A stretch of DNA of 64,000 nucleotides, taken from the NCBI RefSeq assembly GCF_014174515.1, contig NZ_JACJUG010000014.1, positions 1-64,000 of the forward strand, given 5' to 3'. Each line of letters starts with the position of its first letter. Positions within the stretch are counted from its first letter, which is position 1. The translations under genes and the position numbers were made by a program. The stretch is from Mitsuaria sp. WAJ17. GTDB lineage: Bacteria; Pseudomonadota; Gammaproteobacteria; Burkholderiales; Burkholderiaceae_C. Below, piece after piece: positions 49,458-59,290 of the stretch. The notes under the pieces are model-generated. The model did not search any database. It was not told the origin of the DNA and worked only from the letters and a program-made list of their open reading frames with translations.

Positions 49458-52400
49458 ATGAAGCTCAAACCCTTGGCATTCCTGCTGGCCGCGGCCTTCG
49501 CCGCGCCGGCGGCCCTGGCCTCGTCCAGCGGCGTCGTGATCAGCCAGATCTACGGCGCAGGCGGCAACACCGGCGCCAGCTACAAGAACGACTACATCGA
49601 GATCTTCAATGCCGGGACCACGGCGGTGAACATTGGTGGCTGGTCCGTCCAGTACGCCTCATCGGGCGGCAGCAGCTGGCAGGTGACCGGCATCCCCGCC
49701 GGCACCCAGCTCCAGGCCGGCCAGTACCTGCTGGTCAAGCAGCAGGCGGGCGCGGGCGGCACGGTGGACGTCCCCGGTGACATCACCGGCAACATCCCCA
49801 TGTCTGCCACGGCGGGCAAGGTGGCCCTGGTGCGCAGCACGGCGGCACTGAGCGGCACGAATCCGGCCGGCGTCGAGGACATCGTCAGCTTCGGCACGGC
49901 CGCCACGCCCACCGAGGGCTCGCCCACGCCCACCCTGAGCGTCAGCAACGCCGCCTTCCGCGTGGCCGAGGGCTGCACCGACAGCAACAACAACAGCGCC
50001 GACTTCAGCCTAGCCACGCCCCTGCCGCGCAACAGCGCCAGCCCCTTCAAGGCCTGCGGCGGCGTGCCGGTGACGCAGCCCATCATCCCCAGCTGCCCGG
50101 ACGGCAACGCCACCTCAGGCAGCATCAGCACCCTGACCGTGACGGCGGCGGACGCCGACAGCATCGTCAACGCCGCCAGCATCGTGGGCAGCTGGCCGGC
50201 GGGCATCACCCTGAACGGCTTCAGCGCCGCGGGCAGCGTGGGCGGCACGGCCAGCCAGTCGGTCCGCGTGGACGGCAGCGTGCTGCCCGGTCTCTACAGC
50301 CTCAGCCTGGACTGGAGCAATGACGGCGGCCAGCACGCCAGCTGCAGTTTCAAGGTCAATGTCAGCGGCCCGGTGCCCATCTACAAGCTCCAGGGCAACG
50401 GCGCCAAGAGCCCCTACGAGGGACAAACGGTGACGACGCGCGGCGTGGTCACCAAGCTCAACAGCAACGGCTTCTTCCTGCAGGACCCCGTGGGCGACGG
50501 CGACCCGACGACCTCGGACGGCATCTTCGTCTTCACCAGCACCGCGCCCACCGTGAGCGTGGGCCAGCTCATCCAGCTCAGTGCCAAGGTGGCCGAGTTC
50601 AACGTGGGCTCCGCCGGCAATGCCGCCACCCTGGCTCGCCCCCTGACCCAGCTGACCTCGCCCACGGCCATCGTGGTGCAGGGCAGCGGCTATGCCGTCA
50701 CGCCCGTGGAGGTGGACCTGGCCGCCCTGCCGGTCGATGGCCTGGAAGCCTACGAAGGCATGGTCGTGACCCTGCGCGGCCCGCTGACCGTGCAGCAGAA
50801 CTACTTCCTGGGCCGCTTCGGCCAGCTGACCCTGGCTGCCGGTGGCCGCCTGCTGACGCCCACCAACGTGCTGCCCGCCGGGCCGGACGCCCTGGCGCTG
50901 AAGGCCGACAACCTGCGCCGCGCCATCATCCTGGACGACGGCACCTCGCTGCAGAACCCCAGCCCCACGCCCTTCATGGCTGCGGACGCCACGGTGCGCG
51001 CGGGCGACTCGCTTGCCACGCTCACCGGCGTGATCGACTACGGCCTGGCCACCAGCAGCAGTGGGGGTGCGGGCTCGTACAAGATCCACCCGCTGGCTGC
51101 ACCGGACTTCGCGCGCACCAACCCGCGCACGGCCACGCCGCAGGTAACGGGCGGCAATGTGCGCATCGCCAGCGCCAATGTGCTGAACTTCTTCACCACC
51201 TTCACCAATGGCCAGACCTTCGACGGCAAGACCGGCCAGGGCTGCTCGCTGGGCGGCTCGGTCTCGGCCAGCAACTGCCGCGGCGCGGACAGCCTGACCG
51301 AGTTCCAGCGCCAGCGTGCCAAGATCGTCGCCAACCTGGCCGGCCTGAACGCCGACGTGGTGGGCCTCATGGAGATCCAGAACAACGGCAACACGGCGGT
51401 GCAGCACCTGGTGGACTCGCTCAATGCGCAGGTCGGCGCGGGCACCTACGCCATCGTGCCCACCCCGGCCCAGGGCACGGGCGACGATGCCATCCGCGTG
51501 GCCATGATCTACAAGCCGGGCAAGCTGACGCTCAATGGCGTGCCGATCTCGGACCCGGACAGCATCAACAACCGCCCGCCGCTGGCCCAGGGCTTCCTGC
51601 TGCCCAACGGCGAGAAGTTCTCGGTGATCGTCAACCACCTGAAGTCCAAGGGCAGCTGCCCCTCCTCGGGCCCGGACGTGGACGACGGCCTGCAGGGCTG
51701 CTGGACGGCCACCCGCGTCAAGCAGGCCCAGCGCCTGAAGACCTTCCTGGGCACGGTGAAGAGCGCCTTCGGCACGCCGCAGGTGGTGATGCTGGGTGAC
51801 TTCAATGCCTACGCCAAGGAGGATCCCATCCTGGCGCTGACCGGCGACGGCAGCATCGTGGACCAGGTCGGCCGCTTCGACCCGACGGACTACTCCTACG
51901 TCTTCGACGCCATGGCCGGCCGCCTGGACCACGGCTTCAGCTCGGCCGAGCTGAGCCCGAAGGTGGTCTATGCGACCTCCTGGCATATCAACGCCGACGA
52001 GCCCACCATCATCGACTACAACCTGGAGTTCAAGCAGCCCGCCTGCGCCAGCTGCGGCCCCGACTACTACACGCCCACCGCGTTCAAGAGCTCGGACCAC
52101 GACCCCATGGTGATGGGCCTGGACCTGACCAAGACCATCGTCGGCACCGCCGGCAATGACACCCTGGTGGGCACGGACGGCGACGACGTCCTCGAGGGCG
52201 GCCTGGGCCGCGACTCGCTGACCGGCGGCAAGGGCCGTGACCAGTTCGTCTACCGCAGCGGCGCGGACGGCATCGATACCATCAACGACTTCACGCCCGG
52301 CGAGGACCTGCTGGTCTTCACCGAGCTGCTGAAGAGCGTGGGCATCGGCAGCGCCGACCCGCTGGGCCAGGGCTTCGTCACCTGCACGCCGTCCACCGGC

Positions 52401-52517
52401 GGCGCTCTGATCGGCTACGACCCCGACGGCGCCGTGGGCACGGCCAAGTCCCGCCCCGTGGTCCTGCTCAAGGGCCTGGGCTGCAGCGCCGTGACGCCGG
52501 CCATCTTCAAGTTCTGA
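49458..52517 (+). CDS. extracellular nuclease, ExeM/NucH-like, with lamin-tail, EEP and RTX-type domains
   Basis: A 1019-residue secreted nuclease. A signal peptide (1-21, cleavage at AALASS) leads to a lamin-tail domain (about 24-135, ending in a [11 protein letters not shown]...GWSVQYAS pattern). A middle region contains OB-fold-like segments (about 300-540, [15 protein letters not shown]). An endonuclease/exonuclease/phosphatase domain follows (about 568-890) with [34 protein letters not shown] and SSDHDPMV, the metal and catalytic residues. Near the C-terminus (896-930) are calcium-binding RTX-like repeats ([17 protein letters not shown]). It probably degrades extracellular DNA. The start may be ATG 49449; 49458 is chosen as directly preceding the signal. 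Confidence 0.9.
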   Translation: MKLKPLAFLLAAAFAAPAALASSSGVVISQIYGAGGNTGASYKNDYIEIFNAGTTAVNIGGWSVQYASSGGSSWQVTGIPAGTQLQAGQYLLVKQQAGAGGTVDVPGDITGNIPMSATAGKVALVRSTAALSGTNPAGVEDIVSFGTAATPTEGSPTPTLSVSNAAFRVAEGCTDSNNNSADFSLATPLPRNSASPFKACGGVPVTQPIIPSCPDGNATSGSISTLTVTAADADSIVNAASIVGSWPAGITLNGFSAAGSVGGTASQSVRVDGSVLPGLYSLSLDWSNDGGQHASCSFKVNVSGPVPIYKLQGNGAKSPYEGQTVTTRGVVTKLNSNGFFLQDPVGDGDPTTSDGIFVFTSTAPTVSVGQLIQLSAKVAEFNVGSAGNAATLARPLTQLTSPTAIVVQGSGYAVTPVEVDLAALPVDGLEAYEGMVVTLRGPLTVQQNYFLGRFGQLTLAAGGRLLTPTNVLPAGPDALALKADNLRRAIILDDGTSLQNPSPTPFMAADATVRAGDSLATLTGVIDYGLATSSSGGAGSYKIHPLAAPDFARTNPRTATPQVTGGNVRIASANVLNFFTTFTNGQTFDGKTGQGCSLGGSVSASNCRGADSLTEFQRQRAKIVANLAGLNADVVGLMEIQNNGNTAVQHLVDSLNAQVGAGTYAIVPTPAQGTGDDAIRVAMIYKPGKLTLNGVPISDPDSINNRPPLAQGFLLPNGEKFSVIVNHLKSKGSCPSSGPDVDDGLQGCWTATRVKQAQRLKTFLGTVKSAFGTPQVVMLGDFNAYAKEDPILALTGDGSIVDQVGRFDPTDYSYVFDAMAGRLDHGFSSAELSPKVVYATSWHINADEPTIIDYNLEFKQPACASCGPDYYTPTAFKSSDHDPMVMGLDLTKTIVGTAGNDTLVGTDGDDVLEGGLGRDSLTGGKGRDQFVYRSGADGIDTINDFTPGEDLLVFTELLKSVGIGSADPLGQGFVTCTPSTGGALIGYDPDGAVGTAKSRPVVLLKGLGCSAVTPAIFKF

Positions 52518-52534
52518 ACCCTGAGGGATCCATC

Positions 52535-53038
52535 ATGAAAACAATCGCATCACTGATCGCCGGCGCCGCGCTGACGGCCGGCCTGAGCCTGGGCGCGCAG
52601 GCCGCGCCCGTCAGCAAGACCTTCGAGGGCCTGATCGATGCCGGCCCGCTGCTGAACGAAACCTTCACCGGCTTCTTCAGCTACGACGACGCTGGCCTGA
52701 GCTTCAGCGGCTTCGAGTCCGTGGCGCTGAGCAGCTTCGGCCTGGACTTTCTCGGCGCCAGCCACGGCCTCAACGCCACGGCGACCGCCGACTTTCAGGA
52801 CGGCATCTTCCTGGGCCTGAGCTACTTTGACGGCACGCCGGACTGGAGCCTCAGCTTCACCTCCGGCTCGTTTGACAGCAGCGATGCCTATCTGCACTAC
52901 AGCCTGACCGGCGGTGTGGAGAGCAGCGGCGCCTACACGGTCAAGGGCGCGGCCTCCGCCGTGCCCGAGCCGGCCAGCCTGGCCCTGAGCCTGCTGGCGC
53001 TGGGCGGCCTGGCGGTGGTGAGGCGGCGCAAGGGCTGA
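52535..53038 (+). CDS. PEP-CTERM sorting-domain protein
   Basis: A 167-residue exported protein. Signal peptide 1-23 (ending AQAA) and a C-terminal PEP-CTERM tripartite signal: VPEPASL, a hydrophobic helix and the basic RRRKG tail. Such proteins are processed by exosortase (EpsH) and used in biofilm or exopolysaccharide surfaces. No exosortase gene is in the window. The middle part is Ser/Gly/Phe-rich without a known domain. GAGGG lies 8 nt before the ATG. It lies 17 nt after the nuclease gene and shares its terminator, so the two are probably co-transcribed. Confidence 0.88.
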   Translation: MKTIASLIAGAALTAGLSLGAQAAPVSKTFEGLIDAGPLLNETFTGFFSYDDAGLSFSGFESVALSSFGLDFLGASHGLNATATADFQDGIFLGLSYFDGTPDWSLSFTSGSFDSSDAYLHYSLTGGVESSGAYTVKGAASAVPEPASLALSLLALGGLAVVRRRKG

Positions 53039-53060
53039 TCGATTCGGCTGACTGCCTGAG

Positions 53061-53088
53061 GGGCGCCGCTTGCGGCGCCCTTTTCTTT
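53061..53088 (+). terminator. rho-independent terminator of the nuclease/PEP-CTERM unit
   Basis: GGGCGCCGC (53061-53069) and GCGGCGCCC (53072-53080) form a strong stem followed by TTTTCTTT. It is 22 nt after the PEP-CTERM gene stop. Confidence 0.9.
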
Positions 53089-53151
53089 GCAGTTGCGGGG
53101 GGAAGTTCGGTGGCGGAGGGGCTGGCGTTGGGGAGGGCGGCTATGCAGCGA

Positions 53152-54260
53152 GGCTGTGTGAAAACCCTCCTTGGATTGCGCGCACTGCTGCCTAGATTGT
53201 GGGAACGCCACTCAGGGCTGCCACATGAAGCGATTCATCGAGGGAGAGGATCGGCACCAGGTCACGCTGCTGCCAGAGTGCCTGGACGACTTCATTGACA
53301 CAGACAACACGGTTCGGGTCGTTGACGTGTTCATTGACGAGCTGGACCTCGCAGCGCTGGGCTTCGATGGGGCGAGGCCTGCTGCGACGGGCCGCCCCTC
53401 GTATCACCCGTCGGTGCTCTTGAAGCTGTACTTGTACGGCTACCTCAATCGCATCCAGTCCAGCCGGCGTCTTGAGCGCGAATGCCAGCGCAATGTGGAG
53501 CTGATGTGGCTGACTGGCAGGCTGGCTCCCGACTTCAAGACCATCGCGGACTTCCGTCGGGACAACGGCAAAGGCATCCGCAACGTCTGTCGCCGCTTCG
53601 TGATGCTGTGCCGAGAACTGAAGCTGTTCACCGAGGCTGTCGTGGCCGTCGATGGCAGCAAGTTCAAGGCGGTCAACAACCGCGAACGCAACTACACGCC
53701 AGGCAAGATCGAGCGTCGCGAACGTGAACTGGAAGAGAGCATCCAGCGCTACCTCGATGCATTGGAGACGGCCGACCGGACACAGCCGGTGGAGATGCAG
53801 GCGAAGACGGCGCGCCTGCAAGGCAAGATCCAGAAGATGCGGCAGCGCATGCAAGAGCTTCAAGCCGTTAAGGCACAGCTTCAGGCCCTACCGGATCAAC
53901 AGCTCGATGACGTCCAACGCAAGGGCAGAAGGCCGATTCGACAAGACAGACTTCATCTACATCGCTCGGGAAGACCAATACCAATGTCCCGCAGGGCAGC
54001 GAGCGATACACCGCTTCAGTCGTGAAGAGGCGGGGCTGCCGATCCGCATTTACTGGTCCAGCGCCTGCCCCTCGTGCCCCATGAAAGCGCAGTGCACGAC
54101 CAGTGAATACCGACGCATCCGGCGCTGGGAGCACGAAGAGATTGCGGAAAGGGTGCAGCAGCGACTGGACCGCATGCCGGATGCCATGACGGTACGCAAG
54201 CGCACCATTGAGCATGTGTTCGGCACGCTCAAGCACTGGATGGGCCGTTGTTTAGGCTGA
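53152..54260 (+). mobile_element. decayed IS1182-type insertion sequence
   Basis: GGCTGTGTGAAAACCC at 53152-53167 resembles the left terminal repeat of IS1182 elements and precedes a broken IS1182 transposase. No matching right end (complement) was found downstream; the element ends near 54260 in the middle of the transposase C-terminal region. It appears to be a truncated, non-autonomous remnant between the PEP-CTERM gene and the sigma-factor operon. Confidence 0.75.
53225..54260 (+). pseudogene. IS1182 family transposase, internally deleted and frameshifted
   Basis: The N-terminal part (53225 to about 53910) codes an IS1182-type transposase (KRFIEGEDRHQVTLLPECLDD-like start, DFRRDNGKGIRN, VAVDGSKFKAVNN with the first catalytic Asp, then a coiled-coil stretch). 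The family's C-terminal region resumes in another frame from about 53915 (GRFDKTDFIYI, CPAGQ, YWSSACPSC, RWEHEE). The intervening DDE core (about 120 residues in relatives) is missing, and the end is cut after GTLKHWMG. No functional transposase can be made. Confidence 0.85.
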
Positions 54261-54435
54261 GCCAGAGAAGCGCCTAGCCACGTACACACAGAGCGCGGAC
54301 AGACCAAGAGGAACGCCGACTTCGATCACGGTAATCAGGGTGCTGTGCTCCGTGTATGGGAGGGCGCCAGTTAGGACCCCGCCTCAAGCCGCCATCCGAG
54401 CATCATTGCGTGCGAGCGTCACCAGCACCAAACCC
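54261..54435. other. non-coding stretch after the IS remnant
   Basis: About 175 nt of moderate GC follow the broken transposase. No frame, terminal repeat or terminator is recognisable. It may hold debris of the IS or its replacement. Confidence 0.4.
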
Positions 54436-55434
54436 TCACCCCTGCAACCCCCGATACACCCGCTGACTCAACGCCTCCAGCTCCCCCGCCCCCACCGACC
54501 CACTGAGCGCGTACGCCAGCGGCCCATCCATCCAGTAGATGCTGCGGGTGAGCAGCTCGCCCTGGCGTTGCTCGCTGCGCCGGAAGGCGGCGCCACGCTC
54601 GCGGCCCGCGGGGCTGCCATCGACGGCGATGTAGAGGGTCAGGCGTTGCCCCTGGCCGTTCTCGTACATCAGCTGGGCGCGGGCGAGCGCATGGCCTGAG
54701 GCCATCTCGCCAGCGGGTAGCAGGCGGCCGCCCATCAGGCGGTAGCCCTCGGCTTGCAGGTCCGGTGCGCGCAGGGGCTGGCCCAGGCGCTTGGAGAGCC
54801 ATTGCATCAGATGGTCCTGCTCGCTGGCCGGCACCTCCACGGGATGGCGGCGCTCGACCTGGTAGACGGCATGGGCGATGGCGGCGTCGCGCACGAAGGG
54901 CGGTGTCGTGGACGGCTGCAGTGCGGCCTGCGAGGGGCTCGCGGCGCCGGCCTCGTGCTGGCCCCAGTGCCAGCCCAGGGCGGTGCCTGCGGCGCCCGAG
55001 ACGGCCACGCTGCCCATCAGCAGCCACATCGCGGCTTGGCGATGGGCCCACCAGGGGAGGGCGTCGGCCGCACCGGCAGCGCCGGAAGTTGCCGCGCCAT
55101 GGCCTGAGGTGGTGGCGTCGTCGGTCGGGCGGCCCGGTTGCGCAGCCGCCTGGCGCCAGGCGTCGAGCAGCCGCGCGGGCACCGGCTGCTGGAGCTCGTC
55201 GGCGTGCAGGGCCTGCAAGGCTTCGCGCTGGGCCTGCCAGTCCTGCACCTTGGCCGCCAGCTCGGGCCAGTCCTGGAGCTGGCGGCGCAGGGCCTGGGCC
55301 TCGTCGGACGTGAGCTCGCCATCCACGAGTGCATGCAGGCTGGCTTCGTCAGGCGGCGGCGTTGACGGCGATGGCGTGGGGGTCAGGTCTTGCCCGGCAT
55401 TGCCGGGGCCGTGGGGATCATGGGGGGCGCTCAT
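54436..55434 (-). CDS. anti-sigma factor, single-pass membrane
   Basis: A 332-residue protein with a cytoplasmic N-terminal part (about 28-90; SLHALVDGELTSDEAQAL is the usual anti-sigma start without a zinc HxxxCxxC site). One transmembrane helix (about 134-155) and a periplasmic domain containing GYRLMGGRLLP and TLYIAVDG follow, as in FecR/RskA-neighbouring families. It would hold the ECF sigma coded just upstream until a periplasmic signal. The ATG at 55434 lies 28 nt after the sigma stop. Note the Pro/Thr-rich N-terminus. Confidence 0.8.
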   Translation of the reverse strand: MSAPHDPHGPGNAGQDLTPTPSPSTPPPDEASLHALVDGELTSDEAQALRRQLQDWPELAAKVQDWQAQREALQALHADELQQPVPARLLDAWRQAAAQPGRPTDDATTSGHGAATSGAAGAADALPWWAHRQAAMWLLMGSVAVSGAAGTALGWHWGQHEAGAASPSQAALQPSTTPPFVRDAAIAHAVYQVERRHPVEVPASEQDHLMQWLSKRLGQPLRAPDLQAEGYRLMGGRLLPAGEMASGHALARAQLMYENGQGQRLTLYIAVDGSPAGRERGAAFRRSEQRQGELLTRSIYWMDGPLAYALSGSVGAGELEALSQRVYRGLQG

Positions 55435-55462
55435 GCGAATTCCTCGGGCGGCAGGGCCGGGC

Positions 55463-56035
55463 TCATTTGACGACGCGCAGGGCAGGCGCGCCGGCCACGG
55501 GGCGGGCGGGCTCATTCATGAGCACGCGCAGGCGCTCGCGGGCACGGGACAGGCGGGACATCACCGTGCCCACGGGCACGTCCAGCACCTGGGCGGTGGC
55601 CTCGTAGCTGAGCTCTTCCACGCAGACCAGCAGCAGGACCTCGCGGGCTGCCGGGGGCAGGGCGCCCAGGCCGCGTTCGAGGTCCAGGCGGAGCTGGAGC
55701 TGCTCATGGGGGCGATGCTGCCAGTGCGAGGCGTGCAGTTCATGCGGCGCCTGGGCCGCGTGAGCCTCATGGGACTCGTCCAGGCTTTCCATGCGGGCGG
55801 CCTGTTCGTCCCGCCACTGGTTGAGAAAGCGCCGGTGCATCAGCGTCAGCAGCCAGGCCCGCAGCGCGGCACCGGGGACACGCTCCTCCGCCGGCGCCAC
55901 CCAGCGATGGGCCTTGCGCGCGGCGTGCTCCAGGGTGTCCTGCAGCAGGTCGTCGGCGCGGCTGGCATCGCCCGTCAGCAGGCGCGCGTGGCGCCGCAGC
56001 CGGGGGAGGTGGGGGAGCGTGTCGTCCAGGGTCAT
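55463..56035 (-). CDS. ECF-type RNA polymerase sigma factor with His-rich linker
   Basis: A 190-residue sigma-70 family factor. Region 2 (about 8-75, DADDLLQDTLEHAARKAHRW and LRAWLLTLMHRRFLNQWR) and region 4 (about 128-175, LPPAAREVLLLVCVEELSYEATAQVLDVPVGTVMSRLSRARERL). The linker between them contains seven histidines in 23 residues (HEAHAAQAPHELHASHWQHRPHE). It overlaps the lipoprotein gene by ATGA and precedes the anti-sigma gene. Target promoters cannot be recognised here. Confidence 0.9.
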   Translation of the reverse strand: MTLDDTLPHLPRLRRHARLLTGDASRADDLLQDTLEHAARKAHRWVAPAEERVPGAALRAWLLTLMHRRFLNQWRDEQAARMESLDESHEAHAAQAPHELHASHWQHRPHEQLQLRLDLERGLGALPPAAREVLLLVCVEELSYEATAQVLDVPVGTVMSRLSRARERLRVLMNEPARPVAGAPALRVVK

Positions 56036-56409
56036 GGGGTGGCGAGGTGCCAGACCTTGTTGAAGCCGTCGCCGGTGCGATCGCCGGGCTTCTGGTCCTT
56101 GGCCCAGTAGTACAGCGGCTTGCTCTTGTAGGCCCACTGGCGGCTGCCGTCGTCGCGGGTGATCACGGTCCAGTCGCCACCGGCCTTGGCATCGGCTGCG
56201 GCCATCAGCGGGGGCCAGTTGGCGGTGCAGGGGCCGTTGCAGGTGCTCTTGCCGGCGCTGTCCTTGTCGAAGGTGTAGAGCGTCATGCCGTTGGCGCCGA
56301 CCAGGGCGCCGTCCTGCGCGCGGGCAGGGGCCGGCGGGGTGCTGGCGCAGGCGGCCAGGGTCAGGGTGATCGTGGCGAGCAGGGGCAGGGCGAGGCGAGG
56401 GGGCTTCAT
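56032..56409 (-). CDS. COG4315-type lipoprotein
   Basis: A 125-residue lipoprotein with lipobox LTLAAC (Cys at about 21), followed by two repeats of the family: GANGMTLYTFDKDSAGKSTCNGPCTANWPPL and SKPLYYWAKDQKPGDRTGDGFNKVWH. These secreted repeats occur next to ECF sigma genes in many proteobacteria; function is unknown. AGGAG lies 6 nt before the ATG. It is first in a lipoprotein-sigma-anti-sigma operon. Confidence 0.85.
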   Translation of the reverse strand: MKPPRLALPLLATITLTLAACASTPPAPARAQDGALVGANGMTLYTFDKDSAGKSTCNGPCTANWPPLMAAADAKAGGDWTVITRDDGSRQWAYKSKPLYYWAKDQKPGDRTGDGFNKVWHLATP

Positions 56410-56470
56410 AGGCGTCTCCTGTTGAGGTGAAGGTAGAACACCGCGCCCAGGCCGAATATTCCATCGCCCT

Positions 56471-56507
56471 CGAAAAAAGAAAAGGGCCGGCATGGCGCCG
56501 GCCCTTA
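56471..56507 (-). terminator. rho-independent terminator of the collagenase gene
   Basis: On the minus strand, stem AAGGGCCGGC / GCCGGCCCTT (56506-56497 with 56491-56482) is followed by TTCTTTTTT. It lies about 35 nt after the collagenase stop and shields the sigma operon from read-through. Confidence 0.88.
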
Positions 56508-56542
56508 GCGTTGTCAGCGCGAGCGCTGTGCCCGTCTGCCCA

Positions 56543-59290
56543 TCAGTCCGCGGTGGCGGCGATGCTCAGGTTGCTGTAGCCGGGCGTCAGCATCACGTAG
56601 ACCCATGTGCCCGAGGGCAGGCCGCTGAGGCGGCAGGTTTCGGTGTTGCCGGACGCCATCGAGCGGCAGCCATAGTCCGTGGTGGACGGCCAGGCGTTGT
56701 GCTTCAGGTAGACGTCCGCATTGCCGGTGCCGCCGGTGGTCTTGATGGTGATGGCGCTCTTGCCCGTGGGCACGAGCACGGCGTACCAGCCGGGGTTGCT
56801 GCCGCTGCTCGTCAGACCGGTGCGCACGCAGCCGTTGGTGTTCAGGGCATAGCCGCTGGCGTCGGTGCAGACGGGGCCCTGGCTCCAGTCGGGAGCGGCC
56901 GGCTGCAGGGGCAGGTCGCTGAACATGCCGCGCAGGGTGGCGGAGACGAAGTCGCCGCGGGGCACCACCATCACGTAGACATAGCCCGCACCGCGCGTCT
57001 GCAGGGGCAGGCGCAGGTCGGCGTTGCTGCCGCCGACCGTGACCTCATAGTCCGTCGTGGAGGGCCAGCCGGTGGTCTTGGCGTAGATGTCGGCACCGCC
57101 CTTGAGGTTGGACAGGCGGAAGATGGCCAGCTCCCAGCTCTTGGCGTTCATCGAGAAGCTGAAGGGGCCGGTGCCGCTCAGTGCGCGGCTGCAGCCATTG
57201 GCCAGCACGCTGGTGCTGGAGAGGTTGCAGGCGCCGATGGCGTCGGCGTTCAGCAGGGGCAGGGTGTTGGCGCGGCGGCTCGTGCAGTTGGAGCTGGCGA
57301 GGTCGCCATTGCCGATGCACTGGGTCAGCCAGGACTTGAAGTCGGCGTCCAGGCTGGTGCCGATGGCGTCGATGCGGTTGCTGTAGCCGACGTAGTCACC
57401 CTTGCGCATCAGGGGCAGGAAGGCCTGGTCCTGGCTGGGTTGGCGCTCCAGCATGTAGCGCACGGCAAGGTAGCCCCAGTTGTAGACCCGGGTCTGGCCG
57501 CTGCTGTAGGTGTTGCGCATCACTTCGCTGAGGGCCACGGGGGCGGTCTGGGCGCGCGAGGTCGCATCGGCGTTGTAGGCACGGCGATAGCTGTAGGACA
57601 CGTACTCGGCCACGCCTTCGATCCACCAGACGGAGGAGTTCTTGACGCTGCCGTTGAGCTCCAGCGGATAGGCTCCGAAGCCGCCCCACAGGTTGTAGCG
57701 GCCATCCAGGTAGTGGGTGAACTCGTGGTTCAGGTTCCAGATCTCGAAGCCGGCCAGCCAGTCGGCGCGGTGGGCCAGGAAGCGGGCCTGGTTGCCGGGC
57801 TCCGAGGGCGTGCCTTCCAGGTAGATGCCGCCGTTGTTGGTGTCGTTGCCGAACAGGAAGCCCGAGAAGCGCGAGTACTGGGCATAGCTGTCGAAGACCA
57901 CCAGCTCGAGCTTGGCATTGGTGTCATTGGCCACCGGCTGCGAGGCATTGGTGCCGAACAGGCCATGGAAGTAGCCGGTCTGGTTGGTGATGCTGGTGCA
58001 GGTGTCGGCCAACTGCTGGGAAGTCATGGCCTGGGCGCGAATCACGTACTGCGTGCCGCAGGCGTAGTTGATCGGCAGCTTGATGCGGGCCACGGTGTCG
58101 TAGGAGTTGCAGGTGCCGTAGCTGCTGCAGTTGGCGCTGTCGTACTTGTCGACCATGGAAGCGCCGCGCATCCAGACGTCGATGGTGGCGTCGTCGGTCG
58201 CCTTGTAGTTGGCGATCTGGGTGACGCCCAGCGGACGCACGGTGCTGACGAGCGCCGGGTAGCGCAGGAAGCGCAGCATCTCGCCCATGGCGTTGGCCAG
58301 GTGGTAGCCGTAGCTGGTGCCGGCCTGGCTGCGGTTGCGGGTGAGGAAGGCGTCCAGCGAGCGCGCATAGCTGGCGTCGTTGGCCACAGCGGCGCCGAAG
58401 TCGTCCTGGCCATCACCGTAGAACAGCACGTTCATTGCGGCCAGGATGGTCTCGTTGGTCCAGTAGCCGGTGGCGAAGGTGCTGGCCTGGGTCTGATCGA
58501 TCCAGCGCTTGGCGACGGGCGCCATGCTGGCGGCAAAGCCGGAGGCCACGGTCTTGAAGACTTCGCTGGCGAAGTAGGCGTTGTCCTCGGTCTGGTTCAT
58601 GAAGGCCGGGGCATTCATCAGCTGGGTCAGGGCGCCGCGCGCCGAGTTCAGCATGGCGGTGCTGCCGGCGGGAATGCCGTTGTAGCTGTCACCGCGCACG
58701 GACATGTAGTTCCAGTAGCCCGCCGTGCGCAGGAAGGACAGCAGGTTCATGGACTTGTTGCTGTCCGTCCCGTTGTAGCTGAGGGCGCGGCGCTTGAGTT
58801 CGTCGGCAACGGTGATGATGTTGGCGTCGCTGAACACCGTGCGGTACTGGGCGGCCGAGCCGACGTAGAGCTTGTACATGCACTCGCGCAGGGATGCGTT
58901 GTCGATGAAGCTCAGCAGGGTGCTGCCGCTCTTGCCGACGAAATCGGTGCCCGTGCAGACCGCCGAGCCGGAGGCCAGGGTCCTGGCCGAGAGGCTGCGA
59001 CGGCGGGCGCTGGTGTTCTCGGGCTTGAAGTTCTCGCGCTGCAGGGGCGGGGTCAGGCTGTCCGCGTTGCGCAGGGGCAGTTGGGAGGGATGCAGGCCCT
59101 TCTTGCCCACATGCTCGCCCTGCTGGGGTTCACCGGGCAGGCTGCTGTGGGCCTGCTGGGCCTGGGTGGCCCGCAGGCTGGCCGTGTCGGCCGCCTGGGC
59201 GCCGGACATAGCGCCCAGGCCAAAGGCCAGTGCCAGCCACGGCGCGGCATGGCGTAGCGGGGGCCATGCATTTCTTGAAATTTCGGACAT
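56543..59290 (-). CDS. M9 family collagenase-like metalloprotease with two C-terminal PPC domains
   Basis: A 915-residue secreted zinc protease. Signal peptide 1-33 (ending AQAAD), an N-terminal activator region (about 100-430), and the M9 peptidase unit with HEFTH at 522-526 followed by WWIEGVAEYVSY, where E558 is the third zinc ligand. Two C-terminal beta-sandwich PPC-type domains (about 700-800 and 820-915) end with WVYVMLTPGYSNL. The start ATG 59290 has GGAG 6 nt upstream. It probably cuts collagen or similar extracellular proteins. It is divergent from a TonB-dependent receptor across a 297-nt AT-rich region. Confidence 0.92.
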   Translation of the reverse strand: MSEISRNAWPPLRHAAPWLALAFGLGAMSGAQAADTASLRATQAQQAHSSLPGEPQQGEHVGKKGLHPSQLPLRNADSLTPPLQRENFKPENTSARRRSLSARTLASGSAVCTGTDFVGKSGSTLLSFIDNASLRECMYKLYVGSAAQYRTVFSDANIITVADELKRRALSYNGTDSNKSMNLLSFLRTAGYWNYMSVRGDSYNGIPAGSTAMLNSARGALTQLMNAPAFMNQTEDNAYFASEVFKTVASGFAASMAPVAKRWIDQTQASTFATGYWTNETILAAMNVLFYGDGQDDFGAAVANDASYARSLDAFLTRNRSQAGTSYGYHLANAMGEMLRFLRYPALVSTVRPLGVTQIANYKATDDATIDVWMRGASMVDKYDSANCSSYGTCNSYDTVARIKLPINYACGTQYVIRAQAMTSQQLADTCTSITNQTGYFHGLFGTNASQPVANDTNAKLELVVFDSYAQYSRFSGFLFGNDTNNGGIYLEGTPSEPGNQARFLAHRADWLAGFEIWNLNHEFTHYLDGRYNLWGGFGAYPLELNGSVKNSSVWWIEGVAEYVSYSYRRAYNADATSRAQTAPVALSEVMRNTYSSGQTRVYNWGYLAVRYMLERQPSQDQAFLPLMRKGDYVGYSNRIDAIGTSLDADFKSWLTQCIGNGDLASSNCTSRRANTLPLLNADAIGACNLSSTSVLANGCSRALSGTGPFSFSMNAKSWELAIFRLSNLKGGADIYAKTTGWPSTTDYEVTVGGSNADLRLPLQTRGAGYVYVMVVPRGDFVSATLRGMFSDLPLQPAAPDWSQGPVCTDASGYALNTNGCVRTGLTSSGSNPGWYAVLVPTGKSAITIKTTGGTGNADVYLKHNAWPSTTDYGCRSMASGNTETCRLSGLPSGTWVYVMLTPGYSNLSIAATAD

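Noticed and set aside
53225..54260. IS1182 transposase as a programmed-frameshift product
   Set aside because: About 120 residues of the catalytic core are missing at the frame change, and there is no slippery site; it is a deletion.
56492..59257. Long plus-strand frame opposite the collagenase gene
   Set aside because: It has the same shadow properties, and the minus-strand gene has signal peptide, HEFTH and PPC domains.
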